A DNA stretch of 64,000 nucleotides. Source: Rhodococcus sp. B50 (GTDB lineage Bacteria > Actinomycetota > Actinomycetes > Mycobacteriales > Mycobacteriaceae). The translations under genes and the position numbers were made by a program. Below are positions 1 through 8,782 of the stretch, piece after piece; within the stretch, counting starts at the first letter, position 1; every line of letters starts with the position of its first letter. Below the pieces are notes generated by a model. It ran no database searches and was not told the origin of the DNA. It saw nothing but the letters and a program-made list of their open reading frames with translations. The stretch spans positions 4,653,480 to 4,717,479 of the forward strand of contig NZ_WPAG02000002.1 in the NCBI RefSeq assembly GCF_013602415.1, in the 5' to 3' direction.

Positions 1-420
1 TCCCGAGACGATCGGATCCCACAGCACGGCGGCATCGACCGGTCCGCATCCCGGCAGAGCGGTTGCGGCGATCAGTGCGCCCGCGCGCAGTCCCGCGACG
101 GTGACGTGTTCGACTCCGCTCGCGCGGGCCGTCGCCACGGCGGTGGCGACACTGCGGTGCCAGGCTGCGACCGCATCGGGTGAATCCTGGTCGCCCGCGG
201 AGTCGCCGGTGCCTTCGTAGTCGAAACGCAATGCCGCGAGTCCGCGCTCGACGAGTTGTTCGGCGAGGGCTTTGACGCCCCGATAGGTGTCGAGGTGTTC
301 CTTGCCGAGAGGTGGGCACAGCACCACCGCGCCGCGTGCGCGGCCGTCGGCGGGAAGGTGGACGTGGCCGAGGAGTGGGGACTCGGCGTCACCGAACCAT
401 GACGCGTGTCGCACATCCAC
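1..420 (-). CDS. alpha/beta hydrolase, 3' end outside window
   Basis: The reading frame runs off the left edge and 140 codons are visible. The chosen start is the GTG at 420, because GGAGG lies 7 bases upstream on the minus strand; a second in-frame GTG follows two codons later. The N-terminal part has the layout of an S33/serine aminopeptidase-like hydrolase: a strand followed by LCPPLGKEHLDTYRG (HG-type oxyanion region replaced by PPLG), then LRFDYEGTGDSAG, which is typical of the family. The predicted nucleophile region is near VAGLRAGALIA, which is degenerate compared with the usual GxSxG, so the catalytic serine cannot be confirmed. It lies divergent from the glycosyltransferase at 605, so a link to surface polysaccharide or acyl ester metabolism is possible but only inferred. 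Confidence 0.75.
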   Translation of the reverse strand, partial: MDVRHASWFGDAESPLLGHVHLPADGRARGAVVLCPPLGKEHLDTYRGVKALAEQLVERGLAALRFDYEGTGDSAGDQDSPDAVAAWHRSVATAVATARASGVEHVTVAGLRAGALIAATALPGCGPVDAAVLWDPIVSG

Positions 421-604
421 TCCGTGACCTCCACTGTCGAAGGGGTGAAAGACGGGGTGATTTCTCGACCCGTTGTTCAACCCTGAATCTTCTTGCCGTT
501 CGGACGTATTCGTATCGAGGGATCGCACCGGCCCGTTACCTTCCACCCTCGGCAGGGTCATAAAGTACCTTCCCTGTCGGTTCGAGGTCTTCGGAGGGAT
601 GGCT

Positions 605-1714
605 GTGCCCGGAATCTTGGTGCACGAATGGATCGCGCGCGACGGAGGTTCGGAGAAGGTTCTCGACGAGTTCGTCCGCACCTTTCCCGACGCCGACGTG
701 CTGTGCCTGTGGGACGACGCCGATCGGTATCCGGAGCGGACGGTGCTCGAGAGCGGTCTGGCGCGTACGCCTCTGCGACGGAACAAGGCTCTGGCCCTGT
801 CCGCCATGCCCTACATCTGGCGCCGGCGGCCCGGCGCGTACGACTTCGCCCTGGTCAGCTCGCATTGCTTCGCCCATCACGTCACCTTCCGGAGTGCTCC
901 GAGCGGGTTCGAGAAGTTCGTCTACGTGCACACTCCGGCGCGCTATCTGTGGAATCCGGAGCTGGACGATCGCGGTGCCTCGCTCGCGGTGCGGTGCGCC
1001 GCGCCCCCGCTGCGGGCCCTGGATCGGCGCCGCGCACGGGAGGGTGCGCACTTCGCCGCGAACAGCGATTTCGTACGTCGCCGCATCGAACGCGCGTGGG
1101 ATGTCGAGGCGCGCGTGATCTTCCCTCCCGTCGAGACGGCCCGCATCTCGTCGGTGCCCGACTGGCGTGACGAACTGTCCGCGGCCGAATCCGCTCTGCT
1201 GGAGCAGCTTCCCGGAACCTTCGTGCTGGGAGCATCGAGGTTCGTACCGTACAAGCGACTGGATTGGGTGCTCCGGGCCGCCGACCGCGCCGGTGTGCCC
1301 GCGGTGATCGCGGGATCCGGGCCGGAGGAGGGCCGGTTGCGACAACTCGCCGCCGAGGCGAAGGTGCCGGTCCACATCCTCGCGCGGCCGTCGGACGCGC
1401 TGCTCTATGCGCTCTACCAGCAGGCGCACGTCTACGTCTTCCCTGCGGTGGAGGATTTCGGAATCATGCCCGTCGAGGCGCGCGCCGCGGGGGCGAGCGT
1501 GATCGTCAATGCGCTCGGCGGCGCCGGCGAGACGGTCGTCGAGGGGGTCGACGGCCTGCGCTTCCACGAGGACACGGTGGAGGCCGTCGCCGAGTGCATC
1601 ACGGCGATCGACGCCGTCCCGAAAGGGCGCGACGACGCCGTGACCGCGTTGTCCTCGGAGAACTTCCGGCAGCACATCCGCGATTGGATAGACGAGGAAA
1701 TCGGACAAAGGTGA
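605..1714 (+). CDS. glycosyltransferase family 4 (GT-B fold)
   Basis: This is a 369-residue retaining GT4-type enzyme predicted to move a sugar from a nucleotide donor to a growing lipid-linked glycan at the inner face of the membrane. Visible motifs are an N-terminal GGSEKVLDEF acceptor-side segment, YVHTPARYLWNP, the donor-side GASRFVPYKRLDW strand and the E-x7-E region VEDFGIMPVEARAAG near residue 283. GTG 605 is preferred because GGAGGG lies 6 bases upstream; ATG 599 is also in frame but has almost no spacing from that site. The next gene on the same strand is a sugar-phosphate transferase that starts glycan assembly, which supports a role in exopolysaccharide or a related surface glycan. 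The exact sugar and linkage cannot be read from sequence. Confidence 0.85.
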   Translation: MPGILVHEWIARDGGSEKVLDEFVRTFPDADVLCLWDDADRYPERTVLESGLARTPLRRNKALALSAMPYIWRRRPGAYDFALVSSHCFAHHVTFRSAPSGFEKFVYVHTPARYLWNPELDDRGASLAVRCAAPPLRALDRRRAREGAHFAANSDFVRRRIERAWDVEARVIFPPVETARISSVPDWRDELSAAESALLEQLPGTFVLGASRFVPYKRLDWVLRAADRAGVPAVIAGSGPEEGRLRQLAAEAKVPVHILARPSDALLYALYQQAHVYVFPAVEDFGIMPVEARAAGASVIVNALGGAGETVVEGVDGLRFHEDTVEAVAECITAIDAVPKGRDDAVTALSSENFRQHIRDWIDEEIGQR

Positions 1715-2073
1715 TCTACCTCATACTACTTTCCAGTAGCAGACCTCTTGTCGTCGGTTCGTCCCTGTTGTACCTTTCTCCCCGGGTCGGGAGCCTGCTG
1801 GTGGGTTGATGGGGGATCGTCATGGCGCTGTGCCACCGACCGAGCTGCGCGCGCCGCCGCTCCGAAAATGTGTTCTTCTGCGAAGTAACCACGCGCACAA
1901 GCGATTCGAGTTCTTCGTAATAGTTCCGTTTCTGTAGGAAATCGCCAACGATTCTGTGATCCGTTCCACTGGAATGTAATTCGCGTTTCCTTCGATGAAA
2001 CGGACATAATCACCAGATCGTTCATCGGGCTGTCGGGGCCACACTCCGGGTGGAGTAGGCAAGCAGGAGAAGC
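1715..2073 (+). promoter_or_regulatory. 359-bp non-coding leader before PGT 1
   Basis: No convincing gene is seen here. The stretch is clearly more AT-rich than its flanks between about 1860 and 2030, as expected for a promoter and untranslated leader of the sugar transferase at 2074. A GGAG ribosome-binding site lies about 8 bases before the ATG. The hairpin plus mini-ORF leader seen before the other two sugar transferases is absent here. Confidence 0.4.
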
Positions 2074-3618
2074 ATGGGGATCGGACCCGAGGTGGCGCGG
2101 CGCAGTGCGCCGACCGACGACACCAGCGATGGCCGCACGAGCGACAGCCGCGGAAGTGTCCCGCGCAGGCATTGGCAGCGAACCTATCTGCGGTCGCTGG
2201 CGATCACCGACACCACGATCGTCATCGCGATCGTCGCCATCGTCGCCCTGGCGCAGGGGGCCGGGGCGATGACGGACGGACCGGTCTCCGGCGACACCTC
2301 GATGCCACGCGGACTCGGATCGTCGATCGTGGTGGCAGGTCTGTGGCTTGTGGTTCTCGCGCTCAACGGAACTCGGAAGAAGCCGATCGTGGGCAGCGGT
2401 GAGGAGGAGTACCGGCTCGTCACCAGAGCGACCCTGCAGGCCTTCGGTCTGCTCGCGATCGCCTCGTTCCTCGTCGACTCGTTCGCCACCGATCTCGACA
2501 CCATCCGGATCTATCTGCTGCTGGCCCTGCCCGTCGGGCTCCTCGCACTCCCACTCGGACGCCGGTGGTGCCGTCGTGCGATCGAACGACGCCGGGTGCG
2601 GGGCGAGTTCCGGACCTCGGTGCTCGTCGTCGGCTCCGAACACGCGGTGGACGCGATGGTCGGATCGTTCGTCCGCGACACCTCGGCCGGCTACCGCGTC
2701 GTCGGCGTGTGCACCACCGGGTACACCGGGGAGAGCGACCGCACCATCACCGTCGCCGGGCAGGAGATCCCGGTGCTCGGGGCGGAGACCGACGTGATCA
2801 ACGCCGTCAAGCTCTCCGGAGCGGACACGGTCGCCATCGCGGCCGGAACCCACTGGGGCAACGGCGACATCGGCGATCTCGCCTGGGAGCTCGAGCCCTA
2901 CCGCGTCGATCTCGTGGTGGCTCCCGGCGTCACCGACATCGCCCTGCCGCGTCTGTCGATGCACCCCGTAGGTGGGTTGCCGTTCGTGCACGTCGAGGAG
3001 CCGCAGTACCGCGGATCGCACCGGCTCGCCAAGACGACCTTCGACCTCGTGTGTGCCGTCCTCGCCCTGACCGTGGCGGCGCCGGGCATGCTCGTGGTCG
3101 CCGCGCTGATCAAACTCCAGGACGGTGGTCCGGTCTTCTACCGGCAGGAGCGCGTCGGACTGGGCGGCACCGTCTTCCGCATGTGGAAGTTCCGGTCCAT
3201 GGTCGTAGACGCCGATCGGATGGTCGATGCGGTCCGAACCCGGACGGGTCAGAACGACGCGACCTTCTACAAATCCTCCCGTGATCCGCGGATCACGCCC
3301 GTCGGACGGTTCATCCGCCGCACCAGCATCGACGAACTACCCCAGCTGTTCAACGTCCTCACCCGCGACATGAGTCTCGTCGGCCCGCGTCCGCTCGCGG
3401 TCGGTGAGGGGGAGAAGATCCCGGGCTTCGTCCCCCGCCGCATCCTGGTGCGTCCCGGTATGACGGGTCTGTGGCAGGTCTCCGGACGGTCCGATCTGTC
3501 CGAGGCCGACCGCATCCGACTCGACCTGTTCTATGTGGCGAACTGGTCGATGGTGCAGGACCTGCTCATCGTCGTGAAGACCGTGCGTGCGGTGCTGGCA
3601 AGCGACGGCGCGTACTGA
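2074..3618 (+). CDS. polyprenyl-phosphate sugar-1-phosphate transferase (PGT 1)
   Basis: This 514-residue protein belongs to the WcaJ/WbaP/CpsE-type family that transfers a sugar-1-phosphate from a nucleotide sugar to undecaprenyl phosphate, the first membrane step of exopolysaccharide assembly. The N-terminal half has four or five hydrophobic segments (about residues 45-170), followed by a Rossmann-like region (TSVLVVGSEHAV) and a last membrane segment near 330. The C-terminal catalytic domain shows VFYRQERVGLGG, the WKFRSM strand, TSIDELPQLFNVL, SLVGPRP and a final [10 protein letters not shown]. Its length is usual for the family. It is the most divergent of three paralogues in this window (others at 49877 and 60930) and the only one next to a glycosyltransferase gene. 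Confidence 0.9.
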   Translation: MGIGPEVARRSAPTDDTSDGRTSDSRGSVPRRHWQRTYLRSLAITDTTIVIAIVAIVALAQGAGAMTDGPVSGDTSMPRGLGSSIVVAGLWLVVLALNGTRKKPIVGSGEEEYRLVTRATLQAFGLLAIASFLVDSFATDLDTIRIYLLLALPVGLLALPLGRRWCRRAIERRRVRGEFRTSVLVVGSEHAVDAMVGSFVRDTSAGYRVVGVCTTGYTGESDRTITVAGQEIPVLGAETDVINAVKLSGADTVAIAAGTHWGNGDIGDLAWELEPYRVDLVVAPGVTDIALPRLSMHPVGGLPFVHVEEPQYRGSHRLAKTTFDLVCAVLALTVAAPGMLVVAALIKLQDGGPVFYRQERVGLGGTVFRMWKFRSMVVDADRMVDAVRTRTGQNDATFYKSSRDPRITPVGRFIRRTSIDELPQLFNVLTRDMSLVGPRPLAVGEGEKIPGFVPRRILVRPGMTGLWQVSGRSDLSEADRIRLDLFYVANWSMVQDLLIVVKTVRAVLASDGAY

Positions 3619-3701
3619 CCCCTCCCCGCCGCAGGGTTTCGTCGCCGAGGAGTGGGGAACCCTTCGAGCTCGTCCTGGAGTGTCGGCAGGAGGAGGAGAA
3701 G

Positions 3702-4160
3702 GTGAACACGTCCGTCCGAAGTTTCCATCCCGATCCCGACGACATCCCGCTCATCACCTCACTCGACCAGCTGGCCGATCTCGCGACGGATCCGCTGCTG
3801 TACCTGCGATATTCGAAAGGCCCGGCAGCGGACGCCGAGGACGGACCGAGTCGCGACCACGAAGCGAACGTGACCCTGCCGGGACTCTCGGTCACCACCC
3901 TCGCCCCCGAGCCGTGGTGGCGGCGCCCCGTCAAGGACTGGGTCGCCCGACGTATCTCCAAGTGCTCCGAGCTCGGCGAGGAAGACGGCCGGTTCGCGTG
4001 GATCCTCACAGGAAGGATGGTCGGCCGCGGTCCCGATCACGAACCGTTGCTCGTCGACGTCCGTCCCCACGCACGGCTGAGCACAGGCGTCCTGGACGAG
4101 GCCAGACGCTGGTACGACGAGCATTTCCACGTCGGCAGCGATTCCAGCAGGAGTGCGTGA
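3702..4160 (+). CDS. DUF6098-like small protein
   Basis: The GTG at 3702 is chosen because AGGAGGAG lies 4-8 bases upstream; longer versions of this frame run back into the sugar transferase gene. The 152-residue product has no signal peptide or membrane segment. It contains YLRYSKGP near residue 40, then LPGLSVTTLAPEPWW and TGRMVGRGPDHEPLLVDV, a pattern I associate with the actinobacterial DUF6098 family, whose function is unknown. It follows the sugar transferase by 83 bases on the same strand and is closed by a strong hairpin, so it may be co-transcribed with it. The family assignment is from memory of the motif pattern and should be treated as probable. Confidence 0.7.
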   Translation: MNTSVRSFHPDPDDIPLITSLDQLADLATDPLLYLRYSKGPAADAEDGPSRDHEANVTLPGLSVTTLAPEPWWRRPVKDWVARRISKCSELGEEDGRFAWILTGRMVGRGPDHEPLLVDVRPHARLSTGVLDEARRWYDEHFHVGSDSSRSA

Positions 4161-4180
4161 GTATCGTTCGCGCAGAAGGC

Positions 4181-4218
4181 CGGCAGCCCACCCCGGCATG
4201 TCGCGGGGTGGGCTGCCG
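4181..4218. terminator. bidirectional hairpin terminator
   Basis: A perfect 14-bp inverted repeat (CGGCAGCCCACCCC and its complement) with a 10-base loop lies between two convergent genes, the DUF6098-like gene and the CocE hydrolase. It can serve both strands. Confidence 0.8.
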
Positions 4219-4227
4219 TCGCTGTCG

Positions 4228-6270
4228 TCAGACCAGATCGCGCGGTATGCGACGCTGCCAGTTCTGCGAATGGACCCGTCGATCACCGTGATCGTCGTCG
4301 AGTTCGAATGCATCGAGCTCGGCGTTGATCACGAACTCCTCAGGAGTGGAGGTGAGGATCGTGCGGGTGCGGACCTCGGTGCGCCAGTCGTCCCGTTCGT
4401 AGCGGCGCAGGGTGCGTGTCTCGCCGCGCACCGAATTCGGATCGTTGCCTCCGAAACTGAACCATTCCTGGGTGCGGCGCCGGATGACGGTACCGGTCTC
4501 GTCGATCCGGAACGACCCCTGGTCGTCGAGGATGTCGAGGGTCGACACGCCGGTCGCGAGGTCGCGGGTCGTCCGCCAGTGGTGTTCACCCGGCTGCAGG
4601 AGCGTGATCCCGAGTTCCGGAGCCGCCTCCGGCTCCCCGAACTCGCGCAGATGTGCGTCCTCCGGTCGCGGTGGCCGCACCGGCAGATGCAGATGTCCGC
4701 CGGTGTACACCGTCACCTCGGCGGGTGTCGGCGACGGCCACGCCAGGGGGAAGTAGGAGGTGGACAGCGACAACCGCAGGCGGTGCCCGGCCGGGAACAC
4801 ATGGGCCGTCCCGTTGAGCTCGATCCGGATGCGATAACGCCGTCCCGGTTCGAGGGCTTCCGGCTTCTCGCTGCTGTCCCGGTGAGTGAGGTTCAGCAAC
4901 CCGTAGGTCACCCGGGTCGCCTCACCGTTCGGCGCGACGTCGGACAACCGCGCAGCGAGCATCGACACCGGACTGTCCGACGAGACCTCGAGCTCCACCT
5001 CGGGGCGACCGAGGATCTCCGTCGTGGTGTCGAGCGCCTCGGTCTCGAAGACGAGCGCACCACCGTCCTCCTCACGCTGGTCCGACGGGAGGTCGGGCGT
5101 CGCAGCGTAGGAGGCCCACTTGCCGGCGAACATGCCTACGCTCAAAGGGGACCGGAGCGCCAGCGGCCTCTCGTCGACCACAAGGGTGCCGTCGTCGTCG
5201 GGATGCAGCGCATGCCGATCGAAGGTGAAGCGGCGATTCCCGATGTTCGGTGACGGCCACGACGGTTCGGCCACCCACCGGCCCGGACGCTCCGCGTAGG
5301 ACGGGTTCGGTGCGATGGCGTCCTGCATCCAGGCCCGCACCATCGGTTCGTCCATCACCCCGGTGTCGACGCCTTTGAGCCAGTGGTGCCACCACCGCAC
5401 GACCTCCTGCAGGAACCCGATCGCCGGGCCGGGTACGCCGAGGTGCGGGTACTTGTGGCCCCACGGCCCGATCAATCCCTTGCGGGGGACGTCGAGATGT
5501 TCCATCAGCCGGAAGATGGCGTTGGTGTACCCGTCGGCCCAACCACCGACGGCGAGGACCGGGCACTGCACGGCCGAGTAGTCCTCGTTGACGGAGGCCC
5601 GTTTCCAGTAGTCGTCCCGGTGCTGATGTTCGAGCCACTTCTCGATCCACAGTCCGCTGCCCTCGAGGCGTTCGTGCCACATCTCGCGCCACCGGTCGCC
5701 GACGATCGCGGGATCGGGGGGCAGGCTGTTGAAGGCGAACATCACCGTCGCTTCGGAGAGGTTGTCGGACAACAGACAACCACCCATGTAGTGCATGTTG
5801 TCGACGTACAGATCCTCGGTGGCCGAGGCGCTGACGATCGCCTTCAGCGCCGGTGGCCGGCGCGCGGCGACCTGCAGGCTGTTGAAGCCGCCCCACGAGA
5901 TGCCCATCATGCCGACGGAGCCGTCGCACCACGGTTGCGACGCCAGCCATTCGATGACCTCGCAGGCATCGTCGTGCTCGTCGGCGAGGTACTCGTCGCG
6001 CAACACCCCGTCGGAGTCGCCGCTGCCGCGCATGTCCACTCGCACACAGGCGTAACCGTGGCCGGCCATGTAGGGATGGTTCAGCGCGTCCCGACCGCGG
6101 GTGGAATCGCGCTTGCGGTAGGGAATGTACTCGAAGACCGCGGGTACGGGGTGATATTCGGCGTCGACCGGCAGCCAGATCCTCGCCGCGAGCCGCGCCC
6201 CGTCGCGCATCGTGATGAAGACGTTCTCGATGACACGGACCTCGTGTGGGAGGTCTGTGATCGTGTGCAT
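4228..6270 (-). CDS. CocE/NonD family hydrolase (X-Pro dipeptidyl-peptidase type)
   Basis: This is a 680-residue serine hydrolase of the S15/CocE superfamily, which cleaves esters or amides, for example cocaine esterase and glutaryl acylase. The N-terminal alpha/beta hydrolase domain shows FEYIPYRKRDST, VRVDMRGSGDSDG and the nucleophile elbow GISWGG near residue 125. The expected acid and histidine lie in the SVGGWADG and GPWGHKYPH segments. The C-terminal part is a jelly-roll domain (FETEALDTTTEILG, PAGHRLRLSLSTSYFP). The start ATG has GGAGG 6-7 bases upstream. It begins 12 bases after the stop of the ATP-grasp gene, so the two are very likely one operon. The substrate is unknown. Confidence 0.9.
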   Translation of the reverse strand: MHTITDLPHEVRVIENVFITMRDGARLAARIWLPVDAEYHPVPAVFEYIPYRKRDSTRGRDALNHPYMAGHGYACVRVDMRGSGDSDGVLRDEYLADEHDDACEVIEWLASQPWCDGSVGMMGISWGGFNSLQVAARRPPALKAIVSASATEDLYVDNMHYMGGCLLSDNLSEATVMFAFNSLPPDPAIVGDRWREMWHERLEGSGLWIEKWLEHQHRDDYWKRASVNEDYSAVQCPVLAVGGWADGYTNAIFRLMEHLDVPRKGLIGPWGHKYPHLGVPGPAIGFLQEVVRWWHHWLKGVDTGVMDEPMVRAWMQDAIAPNPSYAERPGRWVAEPSWPSPNIGNRRFTFDRHALHPDDDGTLVVDERPLALRSPLSVGMFAGKWASYAATPDLPSDQREEDGGALVFETEALDTTTEILGRPEVELEVSSDSPVSMLAARLSDVAPNGEATRVTYGLLNLTHRDSSEKPEALEPGRRYRIRIELNGTAHVFPAGHRLRLSLSTSYFPLAWPSPTPAEVTVYTGGHLHLPVRPPRPEDAHLREFGEPEAAPELGITLLQPGEHHWRTTRDLATGVSTLDILDDQGSFRIDETGTVIRRRTQEWFSFGGNDPNSVRGETRTLRRYERDDWRTEVRTRTILTSTPEEFVINAELDAFELDDDHGDRRVHSQNWQRRIPRDLV

Positions 6271-6282
6271 GCCAACCTCCTC

Positions 6283-7575
6283 TCAGTTCTCCGGTGCAGG
6301 ATCGAAGGTGAACGGAAGTGCCTCGAGCCCTTGTCGATAGCGCTGCTCGAGTTGTTCGACGCTGTCGGCACCGATGTACATGGTGCCCAGTTCGTAGCGA
6401 TAGGCGTCCTGGTTGGGCAGGTCGGCGAGCCGGTCTCCGGGAGCGACGTCGATGCACACCAGGGCGCCGGGAATCGCTTCACGCAGGCGGGCGATGTCCG
6501 CTTCCGTGGGCACCGACGTCACGATGCCGTCCTCGTAGCGGGGGATGATGCACTTCGCCGCGACGGCGGATTCACCCTGCCGGTACGGCATCCGGGGCGG
6601 TCGGCCGAGCGCGATGTCGATGGCCACCTCGTGGTTGGAGCTCCCGTCGACCTTGGTGAACAACTCGCTGTGCGACTGGGAGATCCGCGTGTTGACCTCG
6701 ATCAACCAGAGCTTGTCGTTCTCCTCGTCCCACATGAACTCGGAATTGAAGCAGCCGTTGTCGAAGCCGACGTGCCGAAGGTATCGCTCGGTGATGTCGA
6801 TCATGCGTGCCTGCACCTCGTCGGGCACGGTGCTCGCCGGGTAGTCGAGGCGTTCGAAACTGTGCCCCGCCGCGTCCTTGCGCATGTCGAAGACACCATG
6901 AATGCCGAACTGTCCCTGGAACATCGTGCCCTCGGGGGCGGCCTGGATGCCGCTGACGACCTGCTCGGCGAGGCAGGTCGTGCCCGAGCTCTCCCCGATC
7001 TCGTCCGGAAGGTCGACGCGGCGCAGCACTTCGTCGAACGCATTGCCGACGAGTCCGATCTTCTCCCGGATCTCCACGAGAGCGTCGGCGAACTCCTGCT
7101 CGTTGCGGATCTCGAACCCGAGTTGCGACGAGTGCGACTTCACGGGCTTGACCCAGAACGGGAAGTCGAGGTCGATGCTGTCGAGTGCGTTGTCGTCGAA
7201 AGGGTCGAACGAATCGAACTTCGGGACGCACTCGGGGACGGATTCCTTCTGGGCCAGGCGGCTCCAGTACTTGTGTTCGGTGGCGACGATGCTGCGCAGC
7301 GACGGCGAAGGAATGTTGCGCTCGGCGGCGAGGATCGGAGCGAGCACGCTGGTGGGGAAGTCCCAGTGGGCGATGATTCCGTCGACGGTGCCGGGGAAGT
7401 CGTCAAGTTCGCGCCGGCAGGCGTCGAGAAGATCGTCGAACACGTATTCGTCGGGCTCGACCAGGCTTTCGTAGTCGAGCAACCCGTAGAAGCTCAGCTG
7501 GTCGGCTCCGCGTACGGTCTCGAGTTCCTTGCGCTGGATGTCGGTGAGTCCGAGAACGAAGATGTTGGTGCTCAT
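6283..7575 (-). CDS. ATP-grasp domain ligase
   Basis: The 430-residue product has a biotin-carboxylase-like ATP-grasp fold. Visible features are a pre-ATP-grasp N-terminal domain (NIFVLGLTD), FPFWVKPVKSHSS with the ATP-binding lysine near residue 150, and the Mg-binding NSEFMWDEENDKLWLIEVN with its Glu and Asn. Such enzymes usually join a carboxylate to an amine or thiol through an acyl phosphate. The start at 7575 fits family architecture and has GGGAAGG about 8 bases upstream; longer frames add an unrelated arginine-rich leader. It is the first gene of a two-gene operon with the CocE hydrolase. A ligase-hydrolase pair acting on the same amide or ester is an attractive inference, but neither substrate is known. 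Confidence 0.85.
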   Translation of the reverse strand: MSTNIFVLGLTDIQRKELETVRGADQLSFYGLLDYESLVEPDEYVFDDLLDACRRELDDFPGTVDGIIAHWDFPTSVLAPILAAERNIPSPSLRSIVATEHKYWSRLAQKESVPECVPKFDSFDPFDDNALDSIDLDFPFWVKPVKSHSSQLGFEIRNEQEFADALVEIREKIGLVGNAFDEVLRRVDLPDEIGESSGTTCLAEQVVSGIQAAPEGTMFQGQFGIHGVFDMRKDAAGHSFERLDYPASTVPDEVQARMIDITERYLRHVGFDNGCFNSEFMWDEENDKLWLIEVNTRISQSHSELFTKVDGSSNHEVAIDIALGRPPRMPYRQGESAVAAKCIIPRYEDGIVTSVPTEADIARLREAIPGALVCIDVAPGDRLADLPNQDAYRYELGTMYIGADSVEQLEQRYRQGLEALPFTFDPAPEN

Positions 7576-7652
7576 CGATGAAGCCTTCCCGCTCTGTCGC
7601 GATATAAAACAAACAGGTAACGAAACAAACCGTCGGGAAGGTACATTCACGC

Positions 7653-7688
7653 GCAACCGCCCCGGTTCGCAGGAGCCGGGGCGGTTGC
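7653..7688 (-). terminator. hairpin terminator of manganese catalase gene
   Basis: A perfect 13-bp inverted repeat (GCAACCGCCCCGG and complement) with a 10-base loop sits ten bases after the catalase stop codon, upstream of the ATP-grasp gene. Confidence 0.75.
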
Positions 7689-7698
7689 ATGGAAAAAA

Positions 7699-8613
7699 TC
7701 AGGGAGTGTCGGGATCGAGGGCGTCCTTGACCTTGCCCACAAGTCCCTTCTCCGTTCCCATTGCGGCAGAACGAGGCTTGCCCTGGGAACCGTCGTAGGT
7801 CGCATACAGCTTCGGGTCCGGCGGCGGCGCGCTCGCGACGTCGCCCAGCGGGACAGGGTCGGCGAGGAACGACATGGGTGTCGTGCCGTCGGGTCCGGTA
7901 CCGTGCGCCCAGCGCCCCTGATCGGCGGCGGCGCCGTCCGACAGATGCCACAGGCTCGACGCGTGTTCGGAGTGTTCCTCGTCGAACAGTGCGTTCGGTG
8001 CGATCGGGCTGGGCTCGATGCCGTCGGCCTTCAGTTCCTCGATGGCGGCCAGCCACAGATTCTGGTGGTAGGTGTCGCGGGCGAGGTTGAACCGGAGCAT
8101 GTCCTTGACGCCCGGATCGTCCGTCATGTTGTACAGCCGGGCGGTCTGCACCCTGCCCTGCGCTTCGGCAGCGACGTTGGCGTGGAAATCGGCGAGGAGG
8201 TTACCGCTGGCCACGATGAAACGGCCGTTCCACGGAACGCCGTTGCTGTCGGCGAGGGTCGGGCCGCCACCGGAGATGATGGCCTGCTGCGGATCCATGC
8301 CGCCGAGTACCGCTGCGACCACCGGGTCGGCGGCGGCGTTCTTGGTCGACTCCGTGGCGGGTGCGCCTTCGAGGAGACGCGCCACCATGGTGGCGATCAT
8401 TTCGACGTGCCCGATCTCCTCGGTGGCGACGTCCATGATCATGTCCTTGTACTTGCCGGGCATTCGACAGTTCCAGCCCTGGAACAGGTACTGCATGGTC
8501 ACGGTCATCTCGCCGTACGCGCCGCCGATCAATTCCTGGAGTTTGCGAGCGTAGACCGGATCCGGCTTTTCGGGCTTGACGTCGAATTGCAGATGGTCGG
8601 TGTGACGAAACAT
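7699..8613 (-). CDS. manganese catalase family protein
   Basis: This 304-residue ferritin-like protein matches the non-heme di-manganese catalases, which disproportionate hydrogen peroxide in the cytoplasm. The metal-ligand helices are visible as YGEMTVTMQYL, DVATEEIGHVEMIATM and HANVAAEAQGRVQTARLY followed by RDTYHQNLWL. The C-terminal tail is Pro- and acidic-rich. The start at 8613 is used because the family begins with MFRHTDHLQ and GAGGGGA lies upstream. The leader sequence ATTCGAGGGGA is nearly the same as that of the hemerythrin gene at 10362, suggesting shared control. It is monocistronic, with its own terminator. Confidence 0.92.
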   Translation of the reverse strand: MFRHTDHLQFDVKPEKPDPVYARKLQELIGGAYGEMTVTMQYLFQGWNCRMPGKYKDMIMDVATEEIGHVEMIATMVARLLEGAPATESTKNAAADPVVAAVLGGMDPQQAIISGGGPTLADSNGVPWNGRFIVASGNLLADFHANVAAEAQGRVQTARLYNMTDDPGVKDMLRFNLARDTYHQNLWLAAIEELKADGIEPSPIAPNALFDEEHSEHASSLWHLSDGAAADQGRWAHGTGPDGTTPMSFLADPVPLGDVASAPPPDPKLYATYDGSQGKPRSAAMGTEKGLVGKVKDALDPDTP

Positions 8614-8618
8614 AGGTG

Positions 8619-8629
8619 TCCCCTCGAAT
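8619..8629 (-). promoter_or_regulatory. G-rich RBS leader of catalase mRNA
   Basis: The mRNA-sense sequence ATTCGAGGGGA includes the ribosome-binding site. The same 11 bases occur before the hemerythrin gene, and they are exactly complementary to the loop of a predicted RNA hairpin at 20853-20891. Confidence 0.5.
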
Positions 8630-8782
8630 GCCGAGTGTCGTGTGAGAATCACCGGCGACGCCGTGGTCTCGACGCCGTATCGGGAAGCCCGTGGGGGCTA
8701 CGAGCGGCTACCCCTGTCGAGACGCTCTAAACACGATCCGGTATCTCCCCGTGCTCGTTCCGGTTTATGCCAACGTGGAGGT

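Noticed and set aside
5383-7581. 732-codon plus-strand frame across the CocE and ATP-grasp genes
   Set aside because: It spans two genes on the other strand that have clear family motifs, and its own translation shows no recognisable domain.
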